The notes under the pieces: generated by a model
Told to the model about the DNA's origin: nothing
What the model saw: only the letters and a program-made list of their open reading frames with translations
Databases searched by the model: none
Position numbers and translations under genes: made by a program
In this document: positions 37,337 through 46,282 of the stretch, piece after piece
Layout of the letters: every line of letters starts with the position of its first letter
Position numbering within the stretch: position 1 is the stretch's first letter
From: Ardenticatenaceae bacterium
Lineage (GTDB): Bacteria; Chloroflexota; Anaerolineae; Promineifilales; Promineifilaceae
Assembly: GCA_020634435.1 (NCBI GenBank)
Contig: JACKBS010000004.1
Span: 992,001-1,056,000 of the forward strand
Direction: 5' to 3'
DNA length: 64,000 nucleotides

Positions 37337-37365
37337 TTGACTTTCATAGGGAAGTTTATTAAGAT
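37337..37365 (+). promoter_or_regulatory. Promoter of the LacI regulator at 37434
   Basis: TTGACT (37337-37342), a 17-base spacer and TAAGAT (37360-37365) form a near-consensus sigma70-type promoter. The predicted start (about 37372) is just before the operator palindrome. The rest of the 446-base gap back to 36988 holds only the small remnant ORF and one ACGGCCGT. Confidence 0.65.
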
Positions 37366-37376
37366 TCGGCAACCAA

Positions 37377-37392
37377 TTGAGAGCGCTCTCAA
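37377..37392. promoter_or_regulatory. LacI-type operator TTGAGAGCGCTCTCAA
   Basis: A perfect 16-base palindrome with the central CG typical of LacI/GalR operators, placed at about +5 to +20 of the promoter. Binding by the gene's own product would give autorepression and control of the downstream phosphorylase operon. Confidence 0.75.
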
Positions 37393-37433
37393 AAACCCCT
37401 CTACTTTAGGAGAACGCCTCAACCAGCAAATTC

Positions 37434-38462
37434 ATGGACGGGAAACTGACCTTAGAAAAAATTGGCGCATTGGCCGGTGTATCCCGAGCTACCGTTTCCC
37501 GCGTCATCAACAACCATCCCAACATCCGTGAAGAAGTGCGCCAGCGTGTGCTAGAGGTGATTGCCGAGACCGGCTACCAGCCGAACCAGGCGGCCCGCTC
37601 GCTAGCTTCTAATCGCACCGGCCTGCTTGGTCTGGTCATTCCCCGCGACATTCAAGAGCTTTTTACCGATTTATACTACCCGCGCCTTATCCAGGGCGTC
37701 AGCCAGGCGTGCAACGAGAGCGGCAATACGCTGGCCCTCTTTATCTTTCATACCGAAGAGGAAGAACAGCAGATTGCCGCCCAAATCATGCGTCAGGGCT
37801 TTCTGGATGGGGTGATCATCGCCGGGCTGCACTTTGGCGATCCGCTTAACCAGCTGGTGCTGTTCCACAAACCCGTGTTAATGATTGGCGAACCCCTGGA
37901 GTATCCGCAGGCCAGTTTTGTGGATGCAGACAACCGATTGGGGGCGTATACGGCCGTTTCTCACCTCATCTCTTTAGGCCGCCAGCGCATTGCCACGATC
38001 ACCGGGCGGCTAGACATGACCGCCGGACAGCAGCGCCGCCAGGGGTATCTCGATGCGCTTCAAGCGAACAATTTACCAATCGAGGACCAACTCATCGCGG
38101 CTGGTGAGTTTGAACAGGGCAAGGCATATCAGGCGACTTTACAGCTCTTGCCCCACACACCGGATGCCATTTTTGTGGCCTCAGACAGCATGGCCCTTGG
38201 CGTGCTGCGCGCGCTCGCCGATGTGGGCCTACGGGTGCCAGAAGATGTAGCCGTGGTTGGCTATGACGATTTGGCTCCGCTGGATACGGCCGTTCCCTTC
38301 ATCAGCACAACATTGACAACCATTCGCCAACCGATTCGCCGTATGGGCATGTTGGCCGTAGAGACGCTGTTGGAAATCATCAAGGAGCCGCAAGGCCCAC
38401 CCCGCCGCATCATCCTACCCACGGAGCTGATCATCCGGCAGTCGTGCGGCGCGGCCTATTGA
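37434..38462 (+). CDS. LacI/GalR family transcriptional regulator (plus-strand operon)
   Basis: 342 residues. The N-terminal helix-turn-helix and hinge are LEKIGALAGVSRATVSRVIN, then NHPNIREEVRQRVLEVIAET, followed by a periplasmic-binding-like effector domain (GLLGLVIPRDIQELFTDLYY, DGVIIAGLHF, PDAIFVASDSMALGVLRALA, VAVVGYDDLAPLDTAVPF). It heads an operon with GH94, GH130 and ChbG-like genes, so its inducer is probably a beta-linked disaccharide or its product. A perfect palindromic operator overlaps its own transcription start. AGGAGA lies about 22 bases before the ATG, which is far; no better start is seen. Confidence 0.95.
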   Translation: MDGKLTLEKIGALAGVSRATVSRVINNHPNIREEVRQRVLEVIAETGYQPNQAARSLASNRTGLLGLVIPRDIQELFTDLYYPRLIQGVSQACNESGNTLALFIFHTEEEEQQIAAQIMRQGFLDGVIIAGLHFGDPLNQLVLFHKPVLMIGEPLEYPQASFVDADNRLGAYTAVSHLISLGRQRIATITGRLDMTAGQQRRQGYLDALQANNLPIEDQLIAAGEFEQGKAYQATLQLLPHTPDAIFVASDSMALGVLRALADVGLRVPEDVAVVGYDDLAPLDTAVPFISTTLTTIRQPIRRMGMLAVETLLEIIKEPQGPPRRIILPTELIIRQSCGAAY

Positions 38463-38514
38463 TAAAAACATCGGTCGGATTGGCAAGCCGACTGACATTT
38501 ACAGGAGAGGACTT

Positions 38515-40965
38515 ATGCAATTTGGATATTTTGACGACGCGCGATGTGAATATGTCATTACCCAGCCAGACACGCCCCTGCCCTGGATCAACTACCTGGG
38601 CAGCGAATCATTTTTTGGCCTGATTTCTAACACCGCGGGCGGCTACACCTTTTACCAGGACGCTCGCCTGCGCCGCCTGACGCGGTTTCGCTACAACGGG
38701 GTACCCTATGATGGCAACGGCCGTTACCTCTACCTGCGTGATAATGCAGACGGCCGTTTCTGGTCCCCCACCTGGCAGCCAACCCGCACGGCCCTGGACA
38801 CATACACCTGCCGCCATGGCCTGGGCTACAGCAACATCACCTCAACCAAGGCGGGTATCCAGGTAGACAGCACCTACTTTGTGCCGCTAGGCCAGACCAT
38901 GGAAATTTGGCGCGTCCAAATCACCAACCAGCGCGACCAGCCCGCCGATCTTTCGCTCTTTTCCAGCATCGAGTTCTGCCTATGGGATGCCCTGGACGAC
39001 GCCTCCAACTACCAGCGCAACTTCAGCATTGGCGAGGTAGAAGTGCTGGATGGTGTCATCTACCACAAAACCGAATACCGCGAACGGCGTGACCACTTTG
39101 CCTACTTCGCCTGCTCTGCCCCCCTGACGGGCTACGACACCTCCCGCGACGCCTTCCTTGGCCCTTATCGCGGCTGGGACAATCCGCAGGTGGTAGCCGA
39201 CGGCCAATCGCGCAACTCCCACGCCCACGGCTGGGCCCCGATTGGCTCACATCAGGTCAAGCTCAATCTCGCACCTGGCGAAACGCAAGAGATCATCTTT
39301 TTGCTGGGCTATCATCAAAACCCACGCGACCAGAAGTTTGATCCGCCTAACTCCAGCACGATCAACAAACAAACCGTGCTGCCGCTCATCAAGCGCTATC
39401 TGGACCCCGCAGAAGTGGCGCAAGCGCTGGACAAACTCAGCGCATCCTGGGCCGATCTATTGGCGCGTTACCAGGTGCAAACACCAGACGAACACACCAA
39501 CCGCATGGTCAACATCTGGAATGCGTACCAGAACATGATCACCTTCAACATGTCCCGCTCCGCCTCTTATTTTGAGTCCGGCATTGGCCGGGGCATGGGC
39601 TACCGTGATTCCAACCAGGATTTGCTTGGCTTTGTCCACATGATTCCCGAACGCGCCCGCGAGCGCATTTTGGATTTGGCCGCCACGCAGCTGCCGACGG
39701 GTGGCGCGTATCATCAGTACCAACCGCTCACCAAACGCGGCAATCATGCCGTCGGCGGCAACTTCAACGACGATCCGCTCTGGCTCATTCTTTCCGTGAC
39801 AGCTTACGTGAAAGAAACGGCCGATTTCGCCATCCTCGACGAACTGGTCGCGTACGACAACGAAGCGGGCAGCGAAACACCGCTGTACGAGCATTTACAG
39901 CGCAGCCTGCAATATACCCTGGACCGCAAAGGGCCGCACGGCCTACCGCTCATCGGCCAGGCCGACTGGAACGATTGTCTGAACCTCAACGCCTTTACCG
40001 ACGAGCCGGGGCAATCGTTCCAAACCACCGCCAGCAAGGATGGCAAGGTGGCGGAATCGGTCTTCATTGCCGGGCTGTTTGTGCTGGCGGCCAAAGAAAT
40101 GGCCCAACTGGCCACCGTTTTGGACCACCCCGAAGAAGCTGCGTTTTATACCCAGAAAGCGGCAGCGATGACGGCCGTTACCCTGCAACACGGCTGGGAT
40201 GGCGGCTGGTTCCTGCGCGCCTACGACGATTTTGGCGACAAAGTCGGCTCTCAGGAATGCGCCGAAGGGCAAATTTTCATCGAGCCGCAGGGCATGTGCG
40301 TGATGGCGGGTATTGGCCAGACTAGCGGAGAATCGGCCCAGGCATTAACGGCCGTTAATGAACGTCTGGCCACCCCGCACGGCATCGTGCTGCAACAGCC
40401 CGCCTACACGCGCTACTACCTGAACCTGGGCGAGATTTCATCCTACCCACCCGGCTACAAAGAAAATGCGGGCATCTTCTGCCACACTAACCCGTGGATC
40501 ATGATCGCCGAAACGGTGCTGGGCCACGGCGACCAGGCATTTGATTACTACCGCCGGATCAACCCCTCGGCCCGTGAATCCATCAGTGAAGTGCATCGTT
40601 CCGAACCCTACGTCTATGCGCAAATGATTGCCGGACGCGACGCGCCCACGCATGGCGAGGCCAAAAATTCGTGGCTGTCGGGAACGGCCGCCTGGAATTA
40701 CGTGGCCATCACCCAGTGGATTTTAGGCATTCGCCCCACATACAACGGCCTGCAAATTGCCCCCGTCGTGCCGCAAGATTGGCCCGGCTTCACCGCCAGC
40801 CGCATTTTCCGTGGTGTCGAATACCAAATTACGGTGGAGCGCATTGGCCCAGGCAACGCGGTGCAGCTGGAAGTGAATGGGCAGGCCGTTCCCGGTGATG
40901 TGGTGCCAGTTCAAGATAGCAACGGCCGTTCTCCGGTAACCGTCCATGTAAAAATTGGGCGCTAG
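38515..40965 (+). CDS. GH94 glycoside phosphorylase, cellobiose phosphorylase-like
   Basis: 816 residues, the normal length. The start MQFGYFDDARCEYVITQPDT and PWINYLGSE..F closely follow cellobiose phosphorylases, as do NTAGGYTFYQDARLRRLTRF, FVPLGQTMEIWRVQITN and SSIEFCLWDALDDASNYQRN. The catalytic segment is GQADWNDCLNL; the Asp of WND (about residue 487) is the proton donor. The enzyme phosphorolyses a beta-linked glucoside (probably cellobiose) to a sugar 1-phosphate plus free sugar in the cytoplasm. The FCLWDALDD context favours cellobiose over chitobiose, but this is inference. It is 52 bases after LacI; an AGGAGAGG site precedes the ATG. Confidence 0.92.
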   Translation: MQFGYFDDARCEYVITQPDTPLPWINYLGSESFFGLISNTAGGYTFYQDARLRRLTRFRYNGVPYDGNGRYLYLRDNADGRFWSPTWQPTRTALDTYTCRHGLGYSNITSTKAGIQVDSTYFVPLGQTMEIWRVQITNQRDQPADLSLFSSIEFCLWDALDDASNYQRNFSIGEVEVLDGVIYHKTEYRERRDHFAYFACSAPLTGYDTSRDAFLGPYRGWDNPQVVADGQSRNSHAHGWAPIGSHQVKLNLAPGETQEIIFLLGYHQNPRDQKFDPPNSSTINKQTVLPLIKRYLDPAEVAQALDKLSASWADLLARYQVQTPDEHTNRMVNIWNAYQNMITFNMSRSASYFESGIGRGMGYRDSNQDLLGFVHMIPERARERILDLAATQLPTGGAYHQYQPLTKRGNHAVGGNFNDDPLWLILSVTAYVKETADFAILDELVAYDNEAGSETPLYEHLQRSLQYTLDRKGPHGLPLIGQADWNDCLNLNAFTDEPGQSFQTTASKDGKVAESVFIAGLFVLAAKEMAQLATVLDHPEEAAFYTQKAAAMTAVTLQHGWDGGWFLRAYDDFGDKVGSQECAEGQIFIEPQGMCVMAGIGQTSGESAQALTAVNERLATPHGIVLQQPAYTRYYLNLGEISSYPPGYKENAGIFCHTNPWIMIAETVLGHGDQAFDYYRRINPSARESISEVHRSEPYVYAQMIAGRDAPTHGEAKNSWLSGTAAWNYVAITQWILGIRPTYNGLQIAPVVPQDWPGFTASRIFRGVEYQITVERIGPGNAVQLEVNGQAVPGDVVPVQDSNGRSPVTVHVKIGR

Positions 40966-40999
40966 CCGATACAATTGTTTTTCCATAGGAGGAACTAAC

Positions 41000-41971
41000 A
41001 TGAGCAACCCACTTTATCAGATTCCTAATTTGCCGTGGGAGGAACGGCCGTCTACCTCCTCCGACGTGCTCTGGCGCTACAGCCACAACCCAATCATTCC
41101 CCGCGACCTGATCCCGTCGTCCAACAGCATTTTCAACAGTGCCGCTGTGCCTTTTGGCAATGGTTTTGCCGGTGTCTTCCGCTGCGACAATAAAAAACGC
41201 GAGATGAACCTCAATCGTGGCTTCAGCGACAACGGCATCGACTGGCGGCTGGACAATGACCCCATTGAATGGCTAAGCGATGATCCGGAAATCGGCCGTT
41301 ACCAGTACCGCTACGACCCGCGTGTGGTGTGGCTTGAAGATCGCTACTGGGTCACCTGGTGCAACGGCTACCACGGCCCCACCATCGGCGTGGGCTACAC
41401 TTACGATTTTGAGCAGTTTCACTTTCTGGAGAACGCCCTACTGCCGTTCAACCGCAACGGCGTGTTGTTCCCCCGCCGCATTAACGGCAAATATGTCATG
41501 CTAAATCGGCCGTCGGACAATGGCCACACCCCGTTTGGCGACATCTATCTAAGCCAGAGCAAAGACATGATTTACTGGGGTGAACACCGCTATGTGATAG
41601 GCACCCGCGGCGGCTGGGAAAGCACCAAAATCGGCGCTGGCCCCATCCCCATCGAAACGCCCGAGGGCTGGCTGCTGATTTACCACGGCGTGCTCACCTC
41701 CTGTAACGGCTTTGTCTACGCTTTTGGCGCGGCCCTGCTGGACCTGGACGAACCGTGGAAGGTTATCCGTCGCGGCGAGCCGTACCTGCTGGCCCCACAA
41801 ACGCTGTACGAATGTGTCGGCGATGTGCCCAATGTTGCCTTCCCGTGCGCCGCACTCTACGACGAGCCCACCGGACGCCTGGCCATCTACTACGGCGGTG
41901 CCGACACGGTAACGGCCCTGGCTTTTGGCAAAATGGATGAACTGCTGGACTGGCTAAAAACAAACGGGTAA
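41000..41971 (+). CDS. GH130 beta-mannoside phosphorylase-like protein
   Basis: 323 residues from the ATG at 41000, which has AGGAGG eight bases upstream; the longer open frame overlaps the previous gene. The five-bladed propeller of GH130 is recognisable: VLWRYSHNPIIPRD, NSAAVPFGNGFAGVFRCDNK, the catalytic Asp region YQYRYDPRVVWLEDRYWVTW, FPRRINGKYVMLNRPSDNGH, and YHGVLTSCNGFVYAFGAALL. Family members phosphorolyse beta-1,4- or beta-1,2-mannosides, giving mannose 1-phosphate. Exact linkage specificity is not readable. Its position behind GH94 suggests handling of manno- or glucomannan-derived disaccharides. Confidence 0.9.
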   Translation: MSNPLYQIPNLPWEERPSTSSDVLWRYSHNPIIPRDLIPSSNSIFNSAAVPFGNGFAGVFRCDNKKREMNLNRGFSDNGIDWRLDNDPIEWLSDDPEIGRYQYRYDPRVVWLEDRYWVTWCNGYHGPTIGVGYTYDFEQFHFLENALLPFNRNGVLFPRRINGKYVMLNRPSDNGHTPFGDIYLSQSKDMIYWGEHRYVIGTRGGWESTKIGAGPIPIETPEGWLLIYHGVLTSCNGFVYAFGAALLDLDEPWKVIRRGEPYLLAPQTLYECVGDVPNVAFPCAALYDEPTGRLAIYYGGADTVTALAFGKMDELLDWLKTNG

Positions 41972-41999
41972 TCCGCCTCAACCCAAAGGAATACGTACG

Positions 42000-42842
42000 A
42001 TGTCGCTGCAACTCATTGTGAATGCCGATGATTACGCACGCTCGGCCAACGTCTCGCGGGGCATCCGCGAAGCGTACCGGCGCGGCGTTGTCCGCTCCAC
42101 CAGCTGCATGATGAACTTCCCCAACGCCGAGGCAGATATTCTCCTGGCGCAGCAAGAGACACCAGAGCTGGGTATGGGCGTTCACCTGGTGCTTACGTCT
42201 GGTTACCCACTCACCTCCCCCAAGAAAACCCCTACGCTGGTCACAGAGGCGTTTGGTTTTCCCAACGCCGAGCAGTTCCGGCAGCGCTTAGCGAGCATCG
42301 AGACAGCGGAAGCGAAGCAGGAATGGCGCGCCCAAATCGAGAAGTTTGTGCGCATCACCGGCCAAATGCCCACGCATCTGGATTCACATCACCACACGTC
42401 GTACTACACGAAGGAATTGTTTACAGCGATGCTTGAACTGGCTCAGGAGTTTGGCTGCGCCATCCGCCAGGTGAATGCGCAGGATAGCAATTTTCTGCGG
42501 GGTTTGCCGATAGAGGTGGAAGGCGACATTCAGGAATTTGCGCCCCGGCTCATTGAGCAGTTTGGCATCCCTACCGTAGATGCCTTCTTTGCGTCCTTTT
42601 ATGATACGCACGCTACGGTAGACGAACTCACCGACATTCTAGCGGGACTGCCTGAAAACGGCATTTTTGAATTGATGTCCCATCCTGGCTATTCAGACGC
42701 GGCGCTGGAAGCCACAACGATCTACAACCGCCAGCGAGAAAATGAGTTAGCGGTGCTCACGTCGGGCGAGGTTTGGGCCAAAATTGCGGCGCGGCAGATT
42801 GAGTTGGTGAGTTATGCGGCGCTGGGTGGGAAACGGCCGTAA
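42000..42842 (+). CDS. ChbG/HpnK (YdjC-like) carbohydrate deacetylase
   Basis: 280 residues. The family motif LIVNADDYARS carries the catalytic and metal-binding Asp pair (residues 10-11); His 62 lies in GMGVHLVLTSG, and PTHLDSHHHTS supplies the remaining ligands (Asp 128, His 130-132). ChbG removes an acetyl group from chitobiose or its 6-phosphate; HpnK-type relatives act on other N-acetylated lipids or sugars. In the phosphorylase operon a role on acetylated chito- or manno-oligosaccharides is plausible. It ends with an ACGGCCGT directly at the stop and converges, with a 20-base gap, on the second GH94 gene. Confidence 0.88.
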   Translation: MSLQLIVNADDYARSANVSRGIREAYRRGVVRSTSCMMNFPNAEADILLAQQETPELGMGVHLVLTSGYPLTSPKKTPTLVTEAFGFPNAEQFRQRLASIETAEAKQEWRAQIEKFVRITGQMPTHLDSHHHTSYYTKELFTAMLELAQEFGCAIRQVNAQDSNFLRGLPIEVEGDIQEFAPRLIEQFGIPTVDAFFASFYDTHATVDELTDILAGLPENGIFELMSHPGYSDAALEATTIYNRQRENELAVLTSGEVWAKIAARQIELVSYAALGGKRP

Positions 42843-42862
42843 CCCACACCTCTCTCCCCTGC

Positions 42863-45256
42863 CTACCCCAACACCACCTCAACCCGGTTGTGCTCCGCCA
42901 GCTTATCAGCAGGCACCAGGTTGTCGGCCAGCAGTTCCCCATTTAGCGTCAACGACTTCACGCCACGGCAAACGCCGTCGGGATTGGTAACCGTCACCTC
43001 AACCACGCAGCCCCGAAAACGGCGCGTTGCCTTAAACCCATCCCAGGCTGACGGGATGCATGGATCAATCCGCAATCCAGCCGCTTCCGGCCGCAGCCCC
43101 AGGATGTACTGTGTGGCGCTGTAATAGGACCAAGCGGCCGCGCCCGTTAACCATGCCGTGCGGGTGTTGCCCGGTCGCGGCGAATATATCGAGTAGGTTG
43201 TCTGTCCCTGCACGTACGGCTCCATCTGGCGAATTTCGGAACGGCCGTTATAAGCAGCTGGCATCGACGCACGATAATATTCATAGGCCCGATCGCCATG
43301 GCCCATCATACATTCGGCCATCACCCCCCATCCCTGCGTGTGGTTAAAAATACCCGCATTCTCCTTGATGCCTGGATTAAACACCACGGCGCGCATCACA
43401 TCAATCGGCGTCTTCACAAACGGCGGTGCAGAAAGCATCAGCCCGTAGGGAGTAGCCAGCTTCTCGGCCACAGTTTGCAGGCACCGTTCGGCCTGCTCCG
43501 GCGTGGCCGCCCCGCTAATCACCGACCAGACCTGCGTGTTCAGGTAAACCTGCCCTTCCTCGTACGCCTTAGTGCCATACACCGTGCCATCATCGCCGAT
43601 GGCCCAGATAAACCAGTCACCATCCCAGGTGTACCGCTGGATGTAAACGTCTAGCTTGTCACGATGGGCCAGCGCCCAGGCTACTTCCTCATCCTGACTA
43701 AAATGAGCTGCTACTTCAGCGTAAACCGTCAGCCCCAGGCGCAGTTGGAAGGCCACAAACAAGCTTTCGCCGTAGTAACCCAGGCGCAAACAGTCGTTCC
43801 AATCGGCCGACAGGCCGCAGGGCAGATTGTTGCGTCCCGTGCGCTCAAGATTAAATTCCAGCGCCCGGCGCAGATGGCCCAACACAGTGTCTTCACCTTC
43901 GTCGGCATAAGGCAGCACTTTGAGATAGAAATCCATATCGCCTGTTTCGCCCACAAAGGCAGGCACAGCATTAAAAAACCAGAGGCAGTCATCAGAGCGA
44001 TATTCTTCAGGGTTGGGCGGCACTTCAAAACCAGGGCGGTGATCAAATGGCTTGACGATTGGAATGGCACCGCCGTTGGCCAACTGCCCCGTTAGCATTA
44101 ACTCCAGACGAGCTTGGGCTTCCTCTGGGATGGCCGCCGCCACACCCAAAATGTCCTGCACCGAGTCGCGAAAACCGAGGCCATCGCGCTCGCCGTTGTA
44201 CACCAGGCTGGCGGCGCGGGACCAGGCGAAAGTGATGAGGCAGTTGTACAAGCCCCACACGTTGATGGTGTGATTGAGCTCCTCATCCGGCGTTTCCACC
44301 ACCAGACTGCCCAATTTGCTGTGCCAGCTCTCCTTTAACTTTTGCAGCTCGGCCTCAGCCCGGGCCAATGAGCCAAATTCGGCCACCGTTTGTTGGCCCA
44401 CCACCCGCGCTTCGCCAATGCCCATCATGATCAATAGTTCGCGGCTTTCACCGGGCTGAAGCGTGAGGTCCGCCTGGAGGGTACCGCAAGCATTGTCACC
44501 ATAGGCATTGCTGTTGGTACACTGGCCCTGCTCCACAACCAGCGGATTGTGGTAGCTGCGATACGGGCCGAGAAAATCACCCTGACTGGTGTCATAGCCA
44601 ACTACGGGTGCGCCAACCAGGGCCATCCAGGCGCGGCTAGACATATCCGATTTCAGCTCAGCCTCATCGTCTGAGGTCAGGTTGTCGTGAATGGCAATGC
44701 GCAGCAGCCCGTCGTTGTATTCCCCACGCACGATGAAGAGTGAATATTGCAGATTGACCTGGTCTTGAAAGGTGTCCCACTGGTTGGTGAATTCACAGAA
44801 CGAAAAAGCAGAAATCTGACGCGGCCGTTCACTTTCATTACTGATTTTGAGCCGCCAATATTCAAAGGTTTGGCCCAGCGGCACAAAATAGGTCGCCTCG
44901 GTGGCCATGCCCGCGTAACGGGAAGTCATCACCGTGTAGGCCGTGCCGTGGCGGCAAGTCGATTCATACTGGTCCAACGGTTTGCCCACTGGCTGCCAGG
45001 AAGCAGACCAGTAGTCGCCATTTTCCGCATCGCGCAGGTAGAAGTAACGCCCCGGCTGGTCCATTGGGATATTGTTGAAGCGCAACCGCAAAAAACGGCC
45101 GCGTGCGCCGGATTTGTAAAAGCCATAGCCTCCGGCGTTGTTGGTGATAATGGCCCCATACTCGGTTGAACCCAGGTAATTACTCCAGGATTGGGGCGTA
45201 TCTGGGCGGGTGATTACATATTCTTTTGCCTCGTCATCAAAATATCCGTATTGCAT
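42863..45256 (-). CDS. GH94 glycoside phosphorylase (second, chitobiose phosphorylase-like)
   Basis: 797 residues. The N-terminus MQYGYFDDEAKEYVITRPDT and the C-terminal PCIPSAWDGFKATRRFRG with VKSLTLNGELL recall N,N'-diacetylchitobiose phosphorylases more than the first GH94. Other family marks are PGRYFYLRDAENGDYWSASW and QFFNPLVVEQGQ-like NPLVVEQGQCTNS. The catalytic segment is LSADWNDCLRLG (WND Asp about residue 488). It should release a sugar 1-phosphate from a beta-linked disaccharide. It is the last gene of the minus-strand operon with a BadF-type kinase, matching the pairing seen in Vibrio chitin loci. Substrate (chitobiose or another beta-glucoside) needs assay. Confidence 0.9.
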   Translation of the reverse strand: MQYGYFDDEAKEYVITRPDTPQSWSNYLGSTEYGAIITNNAGGYGFYKSGARGRFLRLRFNNIPMDQPGRYFYLRDAENGDYWSASWQPVGKPLDQYESTCRHGTAYTVMTSRYAGMATEATYFVPLGQTFEYWRLKISNESERPRQISAFSFCEFTNQWDTFQDQVNLQYSLFIVRGEYNDGLLRIAIHDNLTSDDEAELKSDMSSRAWMALVGAPVVGYDTSQGDFLGPYRSYHNPLVVEQGQCTNSNAYGDNACGTLQADLTLQPGESRELLIMMGIGEARVVGQQTVAEFGSLARAEAELQKLKESWHSKLGSLVVETPDEELNHTINVWGLYNCLITFAWSRAASLVYNGERDGLGFRDSVQDILGVAAAIPEEAQARLELMLTGQLANGGAIPIVKPFDHRPGFEVPPNPEEYRSDDCLWFFNAVPAFVGETGDMDFYLKVLPYADEGEDTVLGHLRRALEFNLERTGRNNLPCGLSADWNDCLRLGYYGESLFVAFQLRLGLTVYAEVAAHFSQDEEVAWALAHRDKLDVYIQRYTWDGDWFIWAIGDDGTVYGTKAYEEGQVYLNTQVWSVISGAATPEQAERCLQTVAEKLATPYGLMLSAPPFVKTPIDVMRAVVFNPGIKENAGIFNHTQGWGVMAECMMGHGDRAYEYYRASMPAAYNGRSEIRQMEPYVQGQTTYSIYSPRPGNTRTAWLTGAAAWSYYSATQYILGLRPEAAGLRIDPCIPSAWDGFKATRRFRGCVVEVTVTNPDGVCRGVKSLTLNGELLADNLVPADKLAEHNRVEVVLG

Positions 45257-45274
45257 TGTTTCCTACCATTTTTT

Positions 45275-46267
45275 TTAAGACTCAACTGGTTCATCATAGT
45301 AGTGCACCAGAGAGTTGATTAAGTTTTGGCGAGTAACGGCCGTTGCCACCACACTCGCCTGTGCCATTCCCAAAATCACGCTACCCATCACCGGGGGAAC
45401 GGTCAAATGAACCAATCGGGCTTGGGGAGCAAAATCAATGATGGCCTGCCACATTGGGTCAATCAACAGCGGGCCGCCCTTAAACAAACTCCCCGACAGC
45501 ACCACATCAAATGTTTCTTGTTCAAATTCAAGCTGGCGGATGACCGCTTTTGCCATTTCTGCTAACTCCTGGCCGGCCCAGCGCAGCAGCTCCTGCGCCA
45601 CAACATCGCCCTGCTGGGCCACCTCAAACACCAGCGGTGCAGCTTTGGCATTCACAGAGAGGTGACCTTCCGTATAACCTTCCAGCAAATCTGCCAGGTT
45701 TTTCGCTCCGGCAAAGGTAATCAACGCGTCACTTAAGGCCGTCGGTTGACCGCGTTTGGTCCAGGCAAAAGCCACCAGCTGCATCGCGCGCCACACCAAT
45801 TCAGACGCCCCGGCAAATTCACCCATGTGGTAGCCATATCCAGTTACCCGCCCTTCGCGCTCTCGCGTTCGATCCAGGCCGCGACAGTTGCAGCCAGTAC
45901 CCGCGATCAGCGAGATACCCCAGCCGTCTTCGCTGGCGGCCAGCAGCGGCGGCACGCCATCATTGACAAAGCGCATGGGGCAGGCCAGGCCGAGCTGGTT
46001 GAGCACGCCGCGCATGGCCGGGTCCTGCGACGGCCAATCGTACCCGGCGATGCCAAAGCCTGCGCCCGCGATTTGGGGCAGGCCAATTTGCGCCTGGGCC
46101 AAAGCCTGCGCCAAACCTTCTTGTACAGCGCGAAGCATACCGTCGTACCCCACAACCTGGTTGTTACCCGCACCAGCCTGGCCAAAGCCAACGATCTGCC
46201 CCGCTTGATCGGCAATGGCTACGTGCGTTTTGCTACTGCCTATGTCTACGCCAACAAAGTATTGCAT
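45275..46267 (-). CDS. BadF/BcrA-type sugar kinase (N-acetylglucosamine/glucosamine kinase-like)
   Basis: 330 residues of the ASKHA fold. The phosphate-1 motif is FVGVDIGSSKTHVAIAD, the linker GAGFGIAGYDWPSQ, phosphate-2 LIAGTGCNCRG, and adenosine motif FDVVLSGSLFKGGP. This architecture fits GlcNAc or GlcN kinases of the BadF/BadG/BcrA group, which phosphorylate the free sugar left after phosphorolysis of chitobiose. It lies 18 bases upstream of the GH94 gene and 15 bases downstream of GH4, in a tight operon. A glucose-kinase role cannot be excluded. Confidence 0.88.
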   Translation of the reverse strand: MQYFVGVDIGSSKTHVAIADQAGQIVGFGQAGAGNNQVVGYDGMLRAVQEGLAQALAQAQIGLPQIAGAGFGIAGYDWPSQDPAMRGVLNQLGLACPMRFVNDGVPPLLAASEDGWGISLIAGTGCNCRGLDRTREREGRVTGYGYHMGEFAGASELVWRAMQLVAFAWTKRGQPTALSDALITFAGAKNLADLLEGYTEGHLSVNAKAAPLVFEVAQQGDVVAQELLRWAGQELAEMAKAVIRQLEFEQETFDVVLSGSLFKGGPLLIDPMWQAIIDFAPQARLVHLTVPPVMGSVILGMAQASVVATAVTRQNLINSLVHYYDEPVES

Positions 46268-46282
46268 CAGGGTTCCTTGCGG

